Assembly: GCF_004786035.1 (NCBI RefSeq) | Contig: NZ_CP035088.1 | Span: forward strand, 522,001-586,000 | Source of the DNA: Pseudomonas viciae | Lineage (GTDB): Bacteria; Pseudomonadota; Gammaproteobacteria; Pseudomonadales; Pseudomonadaceae | DNA length: 64,000 nucleotides | Reading direction: 5' to 3' | Notes under the pieces: model-generated | Databases searched by the model: none | Seen by the model: only the letters and a program-made list of their open reading frames with translations | Told to the model about the DNA's origin: nothing | Position numbers and translations under genes: made by a program | Shown here: positions 1 through 8,919 of the stretch, one piece after another | How the letters are laid out: each line of letters starts with the position of its first letter | Numbering within the stretch: position 1 is the stretch's first letter

Positions 1-39
1 GATTAGGTGGTGACAAAATTTGTGTTCACCGCCGATCCA

Positions 40-64
40 CTGTGGGAGCAAGCCTGCTCGCGAT
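40..64. repeat. single REP sequence (degenerate)
   Basis: A single copy of the TGTGGGAGC..GCTCGCGA repeat, with an A-rich variant centre, lies just downstream of the acyl-CoA dehydrogenase stop codon. The rest of positions 1-93 shows nothing recognisable. Confidence 0.7.
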
Positions 65-93
65 TGGATTTGAGCTACACCGCAAGAACTGGA

Positions 94-1896
94 TCAGAAC
101 CACTCATCCCGCATCCCCAGGCACGTATCATCCCGCGCCTCGAGCAGTTCCAGCTCATGGTGGCAACCCGGCACTTCCCAGGTCAGGAAATACCGCGCCG
201 CTTGCAGCTTGCCCTTATAGAAGTCGCTGTCCGCCGCATTTCCCTTGGCCAAGCCTTCCTCGGCGCGAATCGCCTGTTCCAGCCAGCGCCAGCCAATCAC
301 CATGTGACCAAACACCTTGAGGTACAACGCCGAGTTGGCGAGGCTGCTGTTGACCTTGCCTTGGCCCAGGTCGGTCAGCAGGCCCAGGGTGACCGTTTGC
401 AGGCGCGCCACCAGGGCTTCCAACGGCTGACGCAGCGGCGTCAGTGATGCGTGCGCCTGGGCGCGTTCGCTGGTGTCGGCCACCAGGCGGATCAGTTGCT
501 TGAGCCCGGCGCCGCCGTTTTGCGCCAGTTTGCGTCCCAACAGGTCCAGGGACTGGATGCCGTGGGTGCCTTCGTGGATCGGGTTCAAACGGTTGTCGCG
601 GTAATACTGCTCCACCGGGTATTCACGGGTGTAACCGTGGCCGCCGAGAATCTGGATCGCCAGCTCGTTGGCCTTCAGGCAAAACTCCGATGGCCAGGAT
701 TTGACGATGGGGGTCAGCAAATCCAACAGTTCATGGGCGCGTCTGCGCTCGGCTTCGCTTTCCAGGGTCGTGGTGTCGTCGAACAGCCGCGCCGCGTACA
801 GGCCCAGGTCAAACGAGCCTTCAACGTAGGCCTTCTGGGTCAGCAACATGCGGCGCACGTCGGCGTGCTGGATGATCGCCACGGGAGCGGTGGTCGGGTC
901 CTTGCTGTCGGGCACCCGGCCCTGGGGGCGTTCGCGGGCGTACTCCAGAGAATACAGGTAGCCGGCGTAGCCCAGCATCACGGCGCCCATGCCGACGCCG
1001 ATCCGCGCTTCGTTCATCATCTGGAACATGTAGCTCAGGCCGTGGTGCGGTTTTCCTACGAGGTAACCGACACACTCGCCGTTGTCGCCGAAGTTCAGCG
1101 CCGTGGAGGTGGTGCCACGCCAGCCCATCTTGTGGAACAGCCCGGCCAGCAGCACGTCGTTGCGCTGGCCGAGGCTGCCGTCGTCATTGACCAGGAACTT
1201 GGGCACGATAAACAGCGAAATGCCTTTCACCCCCGGTGGCGCGTCCGGCAGTTTCGCCAGGACCATGTGCACGATGTTTTCCGACAACGGATGATCACCG
1301 CCGGAGATGAAGATCTTGTTGCCTTTGAGTCGATAGCTGCCGTCAGGCGCCGGTTCTGCACGGGTACGAATATCCGACAGTGACGAGCCCGCGTGGGGCT
1401 CGGTCAGGGCCATGGTGCCGAAGAAACGCCCATCGATCATCGGTTGCAGGAAGCGTTGCTTTTGCTCCTCGCTGCCGAAGCTTTCGATCAGGTTCGCCGC
1501 GCCCATGGTCAGGAACGGGTAAGAGGTGGAAGCGGCGTTGGCCGACTGGAAGTGCGCGAAACAGGCTTGGGACAGCAACGTCGGCAGTTGCATGCCGCCA
1601 GCGTCGAAGCTGCGCGCGGCGTTGAGAAAGCCCGCCTCGAGGAAGGCGTCCACCGCCGGCTTCACTTCCGGAATCAGGATCGCCTGGCCGTTCTCGTAGC
1701 GCGGTTCGTTTTCATCGTTCTTGCGGTTGTGCGGGGCGAAAAATTTCTCGGCGATGCTACGGGCCGTACCGATGGCCGCGTCGAAGGTTTCGCGATTATG
1801 TTCGGCAAACCGCTCGCGCTGGGTCAGGCCCTCGGCATCAAGGACTTCATACAGCTCGAAAGCCAGATTGCGGGAACTGAGCAGCGTCTCGGACAT
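94..1896 (-). CDS. acyl-CoA dehydrogenase (long, DmdC/AidB-like subfamily)
   Basis: This 600-residue flavoprotein should carry out FAD-dependent alpha,beta-desaturation of an acyl-CoA in the cytoplasm. It has the extended acyl-CoA dehydrogenase layout: an N-terminal helical domain, a middle beta-barrel with TEPHAGSS near residue 165, and a C-terminal domain with ILGGHGYTREYP and then IHEGTHGIQ near residue 440, where the Glu of EGT is the expected catalytic base. The ~150 residues after it are typical of the long subfamily often annotated for phenylacyl or methylthio-acyl CoA. The substrate cannot be read from sequence. It stands alone on the minus strand and matches the position of PA5020 beside rlmJ/msrA in P. 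aeruginosa; here putAP and a vgrG island lie between them. Confidence 0.9.
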   Translation of the reverse strand: MSETLLSSRNLAFELYEVLDAEGLTQRERFAEHNRETFDAAIGTARSIAEKFFAPHNRKNDENEPRYENGQAILIPEVKPAVDAFLEAGFLNAARSFDAGGMQLPTLLSQACFAHFQSANAASTSYPFLTMGAANLIESFGSEEQKQRFLQPMIDGRFFGTMALTEPHAGSSLSDIRTRAEPAPDGSYRLKGNKIFISGGDHPLSENIVHMVLAKLPDAPPGVKGISLFIVPKFLVNDDGSLGQRNDVLLAGLFHKMGWRGTTSTALNFGDNGECVGYLVGKPHHGLSYMFQMMNEARIGVGMGAVMLGYAGYLYSLEYARERPQGRVPDSKDPTTAPVAIIQHADVRRMLLTQKAYVEGSFDLGLYAARLFDDTTTLESEAERRRAHELLDLLTPIVKSWPSEFCLKANELAIQILGGHGYTREYPVEQYYRDNRLNPIHEGTHGIQSLDLLGRKLAQNGGAGLKQLIRLVADTSERAQAHASLTPLRQPLEALVARLQTVTLGLLTDLGQGKVNSSLANSALYLKVFGHMVIGWRWLEQAIRAEEGLAKGNAADSDFYKGKLQAARYFLTWEVPGCHHELELLEARDDTCLGMRDEWF

Positions 1897-2000
1897 GGCG
1901 GCCTACCTTTTTTGGAATGGGCCGAGTCTAGGCGTGGGAATAGAGGCTGAACAGGATGATTGATGGCAGTGATGCAGAGGTTAGGGCGACACTAATCCAA

Positions 2001-2090
2001 TGTGGGAGCGGGCTTGCTCGCGAAAGCGGTAGGTCAGGCAAAGCAACTGCGACTGATACACCGCTTTCGCGAGCAAGCCCGCTCCCACAG
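2001..2090. repeat. REPIN (two inverted REP sequences)
   Basis: Two REP sequences in inverted orientation, TGTGGGAGCGGGCTTGCTCG and its reverse complement, are separated by about 40 bp and can fold into one long hairpin. The element fills the gap between the acyl-CoA dehydrogenase start and the putA stop, and may also act as a transcription-limiting structure for putA. Confidence 0.9.
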
Positions 2091-2137
2091 GGATTCGATG
2101 GCCAGGCACCCATTGCAGGTGCCTGCTTTACAGCAGT

Positions 2138-5100
2138 TTAGCCGATAGTCATCAGGCTGGCGTTACCACCCGCGGCAGCCGTGTTGACGCTCAACGCCCG
2201 CTCGATCACCAGGCGCTCCAACGCAATGTTGGTTTCGCCCTGGGACAAACCGTGGACCCCGACGATGGCGCCGGCACGCTTGGCCACTTGCTGGCAAACG
2301 CTACGCAGTTGATCCGAGTCGCCGTGGTGCAGGACCGCGTCATACACCACTTCGTCCTTGGCCCAGTCGGAAATCCGCTGGATACGTGCCTGAATGTCCT
2401 TCGGCAAGCGTGCGAACAAGGCTTTGCTGGTGTCGGTTTCCGGCCATACGGCCGAGCCACCTACGGCCAGCACGGCCGCCAGTTGCGTCAGCAGATCGCC
2501 TTCCACGTCCGCCAGGCACAGCACGTGCTCGCGGGGCAGGATGGCGTAGCTGTTGCGTTCGCCGGTCGGGCCGGTCAGGGTCCGGGTGATACCGCTTTGC
2601 GATTGGGCGGCGAACTGCACGCACAGGGTACTCAGTTCGGCGAGCTTCTGGCTGTCGGCCCAGGCTTGCAGGGCCGTCAGCGGCTTGCTCATGGCATCGC
2701 GCAAACGCAGGTCCGGCGCAGTGAGGGCATCGCCACGCACGAAGGATTGCTGGATCGCATCGGTCGGACGGGTCGACAGCAGGCGGTACAGGTACAGCGG
2801 ACCACCGGCCTTGGGGCCAGTGCCTGACAGGCCTTCGCCGCCGAACGGCTGCACCCCGACCACGGCACCGACAATGTTGCGGTTCACGTAGACGTTACCG
2901 GCGTGGACGTTATCGATCACCTTGGCGATGGTCTCGTCAATGCGGGTATGCACGCCGAGGGTCAGGCCATAGCCGGAGGCGTTGATCTGGTTGATCAACT
3001 GATCCAGCTCCTTGCGCTTGTAGCGCACCACGTGCAGCACCGGACCAAAGATCTCGCGCTGCAGTTCGTCGAAGCTCTCCAGCTCGATCAGGGTTGGCAT
3101 CACAAAGGTGCCGCGCTTGCACTCGTCGCTGTCGGCGATTGCCATCTGGTACACGGTGCGACCTTTGTCGCGCATGGCCTGGATGTGCTTCTCGATGCCG
3201 GCCTTGGCTTCGGCGTCGATTACCGGACCGATGTCTACCGACAGGCGCTCGGGGTTGCCGAGGCGCGACTCAGCCATGGCGCCCTTGAGCATTTCGATGA
3301 CGCGGTCGGCGGAATCTTCCTGCAGGCACAGGACCCGCAGCGCCGAACAACGCTGGCCGGCACTGTCGAAGGCCGAGGACACCACGTCGATGACCACTTG
3401 CTCGGTCAGCGCCGAGGAGTCGACGATCATCGCGTTCTGGCCGCCGGTTTCGGCGATCAGTGGGATCGGACGGCCCTGGTTGTCCAGGCGACCGGCGATG
3501 TTGCGTTGCAGCAGGCGCGCGACTTCAGTGGAGCCGGTGAACATCACGCCTTTGACCCGCTCGTCACCCACCAGGCGAGCACCGACGGTTTCGCCACGGC
3601 CCGGCAGCAGTTGCAGGACGCCTTCCGGAATGCCAGCTTCGAGCAACAGGCGTACAGCTTGAGCGGCCACCAATGGCGTCTGCTCGGCTGGCTTGGCCAG
3701 TACCGGGTTACCGGCGGCCAGGGCGGCGGCGACTTGGCCGCTGAAAATCGCCAGCGGGAAGTTCCACGGGCTGATACAGACCACCGGACCCAGTGGGCGG
3801 TGGGCATCGTTGGTGAAGTCGTTGCGGGCCTGCACCGCGTAGTAGCGCAGGAAGTCCACGGCTTCGCGCACTTCGGCGATGGCGTTGGCGAAGGTCTTGC
3901 CGGCTTCGCGGGCCAGCAGACCCATCAACGGCTGGATCTCGCCTTCCATCAGGTCGGCGGCACGCTCGAGGATTGCGGCGCGCTCGGCCGGTGGCGTGGC
4001 CTGCCAGATCGGCGCGGCGTTAAGGGCGCACTGGATCGCGTTATCAACGTCGGTGACCGTGGCTTCCTGCACATGGCCAACCACGTCACGGTGATCGGAC
4101 GGGTTCAGTACCGCTGCCGGTGTTTCCTGGCTGGCGGCGCAACCGAGCATCGGCACGGCTTTCCAGTCGTTATGGGCCGTTGCGAGCAGGGCGCAGGACA
4201 GCGAAGCCAAACGATGTTCGTTGGCCAGGTCGATGCCGCTGGAGTTGGCGCGGTCGCTGCCGTACAGGTCGCGAGGCAGCGGAATACGCGGGTGTGGCAG
4301 GCCGAAGCCGCCTTCCAGCGTCGCCATCTGCTCGATGCTGGCCACTGGATCGGCCACCAGCTCCTGGATGGAGATGGACTGGTCTGCGATACGGTTGACG
4401 AACGAGGTGTTCGCGCCGTTTTCCAGCAGACGACGTACGAGGTACGCCAGCAAGGTTTCGTGAGTACCCACCGGAGCGTACACGCGGCACGGACGGTTCA
4501 GCTTGCCTTCGGAAACCTTGCCTACAACCTGTTCGTACAGCGGTTCACCCATGCCGTGCAGGCACTGGAACTCGTACTGACCCGGGTAATAGTTCTGACC
4601 GGCAATGTGGTAAATGGCCGACAGGGTGTGGGCGTTGTGCGTAGCGAACTGCGGGTAAATGACTTCCGGCACCGACAGCAACTTGCGGGCGCAAGCGATG
4701 TAGGAAACGTCGGTGTACACCTTGCGGGTGTAGACCGGATAGCCTTCCAGGCCTTCGACCTGGGCGCGCTTGATTTCGCTGTCCCAGTACGCGCCTTTCA
4801 CCAAGCGGATCATCAGGCGATGACGGCTGCGACGAGCCAGGTCGATGACGTAGTCGATCACGTATGGGCAACGCTTCTGGTACGCCTGGATCACGAAACC
4901 GATGCCGTTCCAGCCGGTCAGTTGTGGCTCGAAGCACAGGCGCTCCAGCAGATCCAGGGACAGCTCGAGGCGGTCGGCTTCTTCGGCGTCGATGTTCAGG
5001 CCGATGTCGTATTGCTTGGCCAACAGGGTCAGCGACAGCAGGCGCGGGTACAGCTCTTCCATCACGCGTTCGTACTGGGCACGGCTGTAGCGCGGGTGCA

Positions 5101-6091
5101 GTGCGGACAGCTTGATGGAAATGCCCGGGCCTTCATAAATCCCACGACCGTGGGACGCTTTGCCGATCGAGTGGATGGCTTGTTCGTACGAGGCCAGGTA
5201 CTTCTGGGCGTCATGTTCGGTGAGTGCGGCTTCACCCAACATGTCGTAGGAATAGCGGAAACCCTTGGATTCGAACTTGCTGGCGTTGGCCAGGGCTTCG
5301 GCGATGGTTTCACCGGTGACGAACTGCTCGCCCATCAGGCGCATGGCCATGTCGACGCCCTTGCGGATCATCGGCTCGCCGCTCTTGCCGATGATGCGGC
5401 TCAGGGAGGAGGTCAGGCCCGCTTCATTATGGGTGGCGACCAGTTTGCCGGTCAGCAGCAGGCCCCAAGTGGCGGCGTTGACGAACAGCGACGGGCTGTT
5501 ACCCAAGTGCGGCTGCCAGTTGCCGGTGCTGATCTTGTCGCGGATCAGGGCGTCGCGAGTACCTTTGTCCGGAATGCGTAGCAGCGCTTCGGCCAGGCAC
5601 ATCAGCGCTACGCCTTCCTGGGACGACAGGGAAAACTCCTGCAGCAACCCCTGAACAATCCCGGCACGGCCGCCGGCGCTCTTCTGATTGCGCAGTTTCT
5701 CGGCAATCGAGGCGGCCAGCTTGTTGGTGGCTTCAGCCATGGTGGCCGGCAGGCGTGCCTGCTCAATCAGCATCGGCACCACTTCCGGTTCCGGGCGACG
5801 GTAAGCGGCGGTGATAGAGGCGCGCAGGACCGATTGCGGCAGGATGCTCTCGGCAAATTCCAGGAAGCACTGGTGGGCGTGGTCGGCCTGGACTTCGCCG
5901 GCATCATCGCTGTCGGCACGGGTTGAACCGTTCAGCTCGGTCAGGGTTGCACCACCCTCGAGTTTTTCCAGGTAATTGAAAATTGCCTGCTTGATCAGCC
6001 AGTGAGGCGTGCGATCAATCGAGGTTGCGGCCGCCTTGAGGCGTTCGCGGGTCGGGTCATCGAGTTTGACCCCAAGGGTGGTGGTAGCCAT
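2138..6091 (-). CDS. putA: trifunctional proline dehydrogenase / P5C dehydrogenase / repressor PutA
   Basis: PutA oxidises proline to glutamate in two steps (FAD-dependent proline dehydrogenase, then NAD-dependent pyrroline-5-carboxylate dehydrogenase) and, in the long form, represses its own operon. The 1,317-residue protein starts with a ribbon-helix-helix DNA-binding segment (residues 1-47, TTTLGVKLDD then a helix pair). The proline dehydrogenase barrel spans roughly 260-560, with IRLVKGAYWDSE. The aldehyde dehydrogenase domain spans about 650-1110, with ETGGQNAMIVD and the catalytic Cys915 in GQRCSAL. The length matches trifunctional PutA. It is divergent from putP across a 461-bp region with several GTTGCA boxes, the motif bound by E. 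coli PutA, so autoregulation is likely. Confidence 0.97.
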   Translation of the reverse strand: MATTTLGVKLDDPTRERLKAAATSIDRTPHWLIKQAIFNYLEKLEGGATLTELNGSTRADSDDAGEVQADHAHQCFLEFAESILPQSVLRASITAAYRRPEPEVVPMLIEQARLPATMAEATNKLAASIAEKLRNQKSAGGRAGIVQGLLQEFSLSSQEGVALMCLAEALLRIPDKGTRDALIRDKISTGNWQPHLGNSPSLFVNAATWGLLLTGKLVATHNEAGLTSSLSRIIGKSGEPMIRKGVDMAMRLMGEQFVTGETIAEALANASKFESKGFRYSYDMLGEAALTEHDAQKYLASYEQAIHSIGKASHGRGIYEGPGISIKLSALHPRYSRAQYERVMEELYPRLLSLTLLAKQYDIGLNIDAEEADRLELSLDLLERLCFEPQLTGWNGIGFVIQAYQKRCPYVIDYVIDLARRSRHRLMIRLVKGAYWDSEIKRAQVEGLEGYPVYTRKVYTDVSYIACARKLLSVPEVIYPQFATHNAHTLSAIYHIAGQNYYPGQYEFQCLHGMGEPLYEQVVGKVSEGKLNRPCRVYAPVGTHETLLAYLVRRLLENGANTSFVNRIADQSISIQELVADPVASIEQMATLEGGFGLPHPRIPLPRDLYGSDRANSSGIDLANEHRLASLSCALLATAHNDWKAVPMLGCAASQETPAAVLNPSDHRDVVGHVQEATVTDVDNAIQCALNAAPIWQATPPAERAAILERAADLMEGEIQPLMGLLAREAGKTFANAIAEVREAVDFLRYYAVQARNDFTNDAHRPLGPVVCISPWNFPLAIFSGQVAAALAAGNPVLAKPAEQTPLVAAQAVRLLLEAGIPEGVLQLLPGRGETVGARLVGDERVKGVMFTGSTEVARLLQRNIAGRLDNQGRPIPLIAETGGQNAMIVDSSALTEQVVIDVVSSAFDSAGQRCSALRVLCLQEDSADRVIEMLKGAMAESRLGNPERLSVDIGPVIDAEAKAGIEKHIQAMRDKGRTVYQMAIADSDECKRGTFVMPTLIELESFDELQREIFGPVLHVVRYKRKELDQLINQINASGYGLTLGVHTRIDETIAKVIDNVHAGNVYVNRNIVGAVVGVQPFGGEGLSGTGPKAGGPLYLYRLLSTRPTDAIQQSFVRGDALTAPDLRLRDAMSKPLTALQAWADSQKLAELSTLCVQFAAQSQSGITRTLTGPTGERNSYAILPREHVLCLADVEGDLLTQLAAVLAVGGSAVWPETDTSKALFARLPKDIQARIQRISDWAKDEVVYDAVLHHGDSDQLRSVCQQVAKRAGAIVGVHGLSQGETNIALERLVIERALSVNTAAAGGNASLMTIG

Positions 6092-6552
6092 ATTTTTATC
6101 CTCATGTTTACCACGTATGGCGTGGCATCAGCTGGCGGCAAGATTAGCTGCGCACCGAAGGAGGTGCAACCGGGTGCAACCCTTTTTTTGTCGAAATCCC
6201 CAGCAGCTCATCTGGAAGTAAACGGGATTACCTCAAAGCTGCACCGCCTTGGTGCTTTGGCTTCTAGTTGGGTCTCGTCAACTGCACTAAAAGGGAGCAA
6301 AAACGCTGTTTTCACGATAAAACCGATCAGGTGCAACTGAATCGAGCGAAACTGGTTGCACCTTATTTGATTTGTTGAATAGCATTCGTGGCCAAGGTGC
6401 AACCGGTCCAAAACCGAGGGGCATCGGCTGATGGCTTTCCTGGGGAAACATCAGTCATAAATTCGCGGGACTGCAAATCGTCGCTACAACATCTGTGTTG
6501 TCGGCGCTTTCAACTGCCACCGCTACATAAAAACAAAGCCAGGGCGTAACTC
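6092..6552. promoter_or_regulatory. putA-putP divergent control region with GTTGCA boxes
   Basis: This 461-bp gap contains five copies of GTTGCA or its complement TGCAAC: 6165-6170 and 6175-6180 (tandem, 10 bp apart), 6332-6337, 6355-6360 (opposite orientation) and 6398-6403. GTTGCA is the established operator core of the E. coli PutA ribbon-helix-helix domain. Two boxes sit close to putA and three are central, an arrangement suited to repressing both promoters. No clear -35/-10 pair was assigned. Confidence 0.7.
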
Positions 6553-8037
6553 ATGAGTGTTAGTAATCCCACCTTGATCACCTTCGTGATCTATATCGCA
6601 GCCATGGTCCTGATCGGCCTGATGGCTTATCGCTCCACCAATAACCTTTCCGATTACATCCTGGGCGGTCGTAGCCTGGGCAGCGTCGTGACTGCACTGT
6701 CTGCCGGTGCTTCCGACATGAGCGGTTGGTTGTTGATGGGGTTGCCCGGTGCAATCTACATGTCCGGCCTGTCGGAAAGCTGGATCGCCATCGGCCTGAT
6801 CGTCGGTGCCTATTTGAACTGGTTGTTCGTGGCCGGTCGCCTGCGGGTACAGACCGAGCACAACGGCGATGCGCTGACGCTGCCGGACTACTTCTCCAGC
6901 CGTTTCGAAGATAAGAGCGGCCTGCTGCGGATCATCTCTGCGGTGGTGATCCTGGTGTTCTTCACCATCTACTGCGCTTCCGGTATCGTCGCCGGTGCCC
7001 GCCTGTTCGAAAGCACCTTTGGCATGTCCTATGAGACCGCGCTGTGGGCCGGTGCGGCAGCGACCATTGCCTACACCTTTGTCGGTGGTTTCCTGGCCGT
7101 GAGCTGGACCGACACCGTACAAGCCACCCTGATGATTTTCGCGTTGATCCTCACGCCGATCATCGTACTGCTGGCCACCGGCGGCGTGGACACCACGTTC
7201 CTGGCCATCGAAGCGAAAGACCCCTCGTCCTTCGACATGCTGAAAAACACCACTTTCATCGGCGTGATCTCGCTGATGGGCTGGGGCCTGGGCTACTTCG
7301 GCCAGCCGCACATCCTGGCGCGCTTCATGGCGGCTGATTCGGTCAAGTCGATCGCCAAGGCTCGTCGTATCTCGATGGCCTGGATGATCCTCTGCCTGGG
7401 CGGCACTGTTGCCGTGGGCTTCTTCGGTATCGCTTACTTCTCGGCCCACCCTGAAGTGGCCGGTCCTGTGACCGAGAACCCTGAGCGCGTATTCATCGAG
7501 TTGGCCAAGATTCTGTTCAACCCATGGGTTGCCGGTGTACTGCTGTCGGCCATCCTGGCGGCGGTGATGAGCACCTTGAGCTGCCAACTGCTGGTGTGCT
7601 CCAGTGCCCTGACCGAAGACTTCTACAAGACCTTCCTGCGCAAGAGTGCTTCGCAGCTGGAACTGGTCTGGGTCGGCCGCGCCATGGTGCTGCTGGTGGC
7701 GTTGGTCGCCATTGCCCTGGCCGCCAACCCGGAAAACCGCGTACTGGGCTTGGTGAGCTACGCCTGGGCCGGTTTCGGTGCCGCCTTCGGTCCTGTGGTC
7801 CTGATCTCCGTGATCTGGAAAGACATGACCCGTAACGGCGCACTGGCCGGCATCCTGGTGGGTGCGATCACTGTGATCGTCTGGAAGCACTTCGAGCTGC
7901 TGGGCCTGTACGAAATCATCCCAGGCTTCATCTTCGCCAGCCTGGCCATCTACTTCGTCAGCAAGATGGGCGCGCCTACCGCTGGTATGTTGCAGCGCTT
8001 CGAAGCGGCGGAAAAAGATTTCCGTCTGAACCAGTAA
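6553..8037 (+). CDS. putP: sodium/proline symporter PutP
   Basis: PutP imports proline with sodium across the inner membrane. The 494-residue protein has the sodium:solute symporter layout of about 13 membrane helices. Signatures include SDYILGGRSLGS near residue 35, LSAGASDMSGWLLMGLPGA near 55, and GWGLGYFGQPHILARFMAA near 245. It lies head-to-head with putA and is followed by a strong terminator at 8080-8116, so it appears to be monocistronic. Substrate uptake and catabolism are thus encoded side by side under one control region. Confidence 0.96.
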   Translation: MSVSNPTLITFVIYIAAMVLIGLMAYRSTNNLSDYILGGRSLGSVVTALSAGASDMSGWLLMGLPGAIYMSGLSESWIAIGLIVGAYLNWLFVAGRLRVQTEHNGDALTLPDYFSSRFEDKSGLLRIISAVVILVFFTIYCASGIVAGARLFESTFGMSYETALWAGAAATIAYTFVGGFLAVSWTDTVQATLMIFALILTPIIVLLATGGVDTTFLAIEAKDPSSFDMLKNTTFIGVISLMGWGLGYFGQPHILARFMAADSVKSIAKARRISMAWMILCLGGTVAVGFFGIAYFSAHPEVAGPVTENPERVFIELAKILFNPWVAGVLLSAILAAVMSTLSCQLLVCSSALTEDFYKTFLRKSASQLELVWVGRAMVLLVALVAIALAANPENRVLGLVSYAWAGFGAAFGPVVLISVIWKDMTRNGALAGILVGAITVIVWKHFELLGLYEIIPGFIFASLAIYFVSKMGAPTAGMLQRFEAAEKDFRLNQ

Positions 8038-8079
8038 GGTTTTCAGCGAGGCCTTCAAGGCTCGCTTGGGGAATAAGAA

Positions 8080-8116
8080 AACGGCCCGTCTCCCATGGAG
8101 GCGGGCCGTTTTTTTG
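8080..8116 (+). terminator. rho-independent terminator of putP
   Basis: A 14-bp stem (AACGGCCCGTCTCC with GGAGGCGGGCCGTT, one G-T pair) around a CAT loop is followed by a run of T. A weaker hairpin (AGCGA..TCGCT) precedes it at 8046-8067. Confidence 0.93.
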
Positions 8117-8135
8117 GGTGGGTTTTGTCGGGCTC

Positions 8136-8149
8136 AGCCCGCTCCCACA
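8136..8149. repeat. REP fragment
   Basis: AGCCCGCTCCCACA is the outer half of a REP sequence, left between the putP terminator and the DUF2165 stop codon. Confidence 0.55.
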
Positions 8150-8157
8150 CTGGATCT

Positions 8158-8652
8158 TCAATGAATGTCGGTATCGGGCTGGTTGAGGAAGATCAATACG
8201 CCCAGTATCGCCATGTAGAACCTGAAGGCGGCGTCCTGGCCATTCCAGATCTCTGATTGCCACATCAGGAACCATTCGCCACCGACCACCATGAAGCCAA
8301 AAAACCAGACGAAGAAGCCCATCGTCAAACCGACGATGGTCCACCGCTTGGCCTGTGAGAACACCACGCCCGCGGCCTTGCGGGCCTGCCACAGTTTCAG
8401 CGCGCCGTAGCCCAGCAAGCCCGCCGTCATTGCTTCGCCGAGGATGATCAGCCAGTAGGCGCCGTGCCACATCCATGGCTGGTCGATGGCCCGATACCGG
8501 GCGGCGTTGTCGGGGAAAGTAGTGTCCATGCTCAAGACGTGATGGACGAAATTGAAATTGGAGCTGTAGTCCGTGAGGTTATTGAACACGGTCAGGACAG
8601 CGAATGCGGCGAGCGCCAGGGTCATTGCTATTTTGGCGTAGCGAGTTGTCAT
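8158..8652 (-). CDS. DUF2165-type small integral membrane protein
   Basis: This is a predicted inner-membrane protein of 164 residues with about four hydrophobic helices: IAMTLALAAFAVLTVF near the N-terminus, YWLIILGEAMTAGLLGYGA, WTIVGLTMGFFVWFFGFMVV, and a C-terminal FYMAILGVLIFL. The motif NNLTDYSSNFNFVHHVLSMD and the layout fit the DUF2165 family as I recall it; function is unknown. The start at 8652 is preferred over the in-frame ATG at 8700 because AGGA lies 7 bases before it and the upstream extension is a charged, unconserved-looking leader. It stands alone, divergent from vgrG. Confidence 0.8.
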   Translation of the reverse strand: MTTRYAKIAMTLALAAFAVLTVFNNLTDYSSNFNFVHHVLSMDTTFPDNAARYRAIDQPWMWHGAYWLIILGEAMTAGLLGYGALKLWQARKAAGVVFSQAKRWTIVGLTMGFFVWFFGFMVVGGEWFLMWQSEIWNGQDAAFRFYMAILGVLIFLNQPDTDIH

Positions 8653-8919
8653 GGAGGCGTCCTTTGCTTTTTTACGACGAAAGAACGTTAGCACGCTCAA
8701 TTGCAGTCCCGTGTTCTATCACTTCGTAGGAAGTTGCTGATTGTTTCGTGCGACGACTTCTGTTGGCCGCCACGCGAGGAATGTCTGTCGGAAAACGCAG
8801 CGCGTGTTGCGGCTTTTATCTCCTTGGGTGTAAGGCAAATCTGTTTTTCATGACGGTCGATCAGCTTGCCATAGGGCTCATGCAGAATCGCTCGCTTTCA
8901 TTCAGCAGAGGCACATCGG

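Noticed and set aside
2001..2090. REPINs considered as CRISPR repeats
   Set aside because: They are scattered inverted pairs in separate gaps, with no regular spacer array and no cas genes.
2903..5581. 892-codon open frame opposite putA
   Set aside because: It is the mirror of putA codon bias in GC-rich DNA. The protein has no recognisable motif, and putA has full family support on the other strand.
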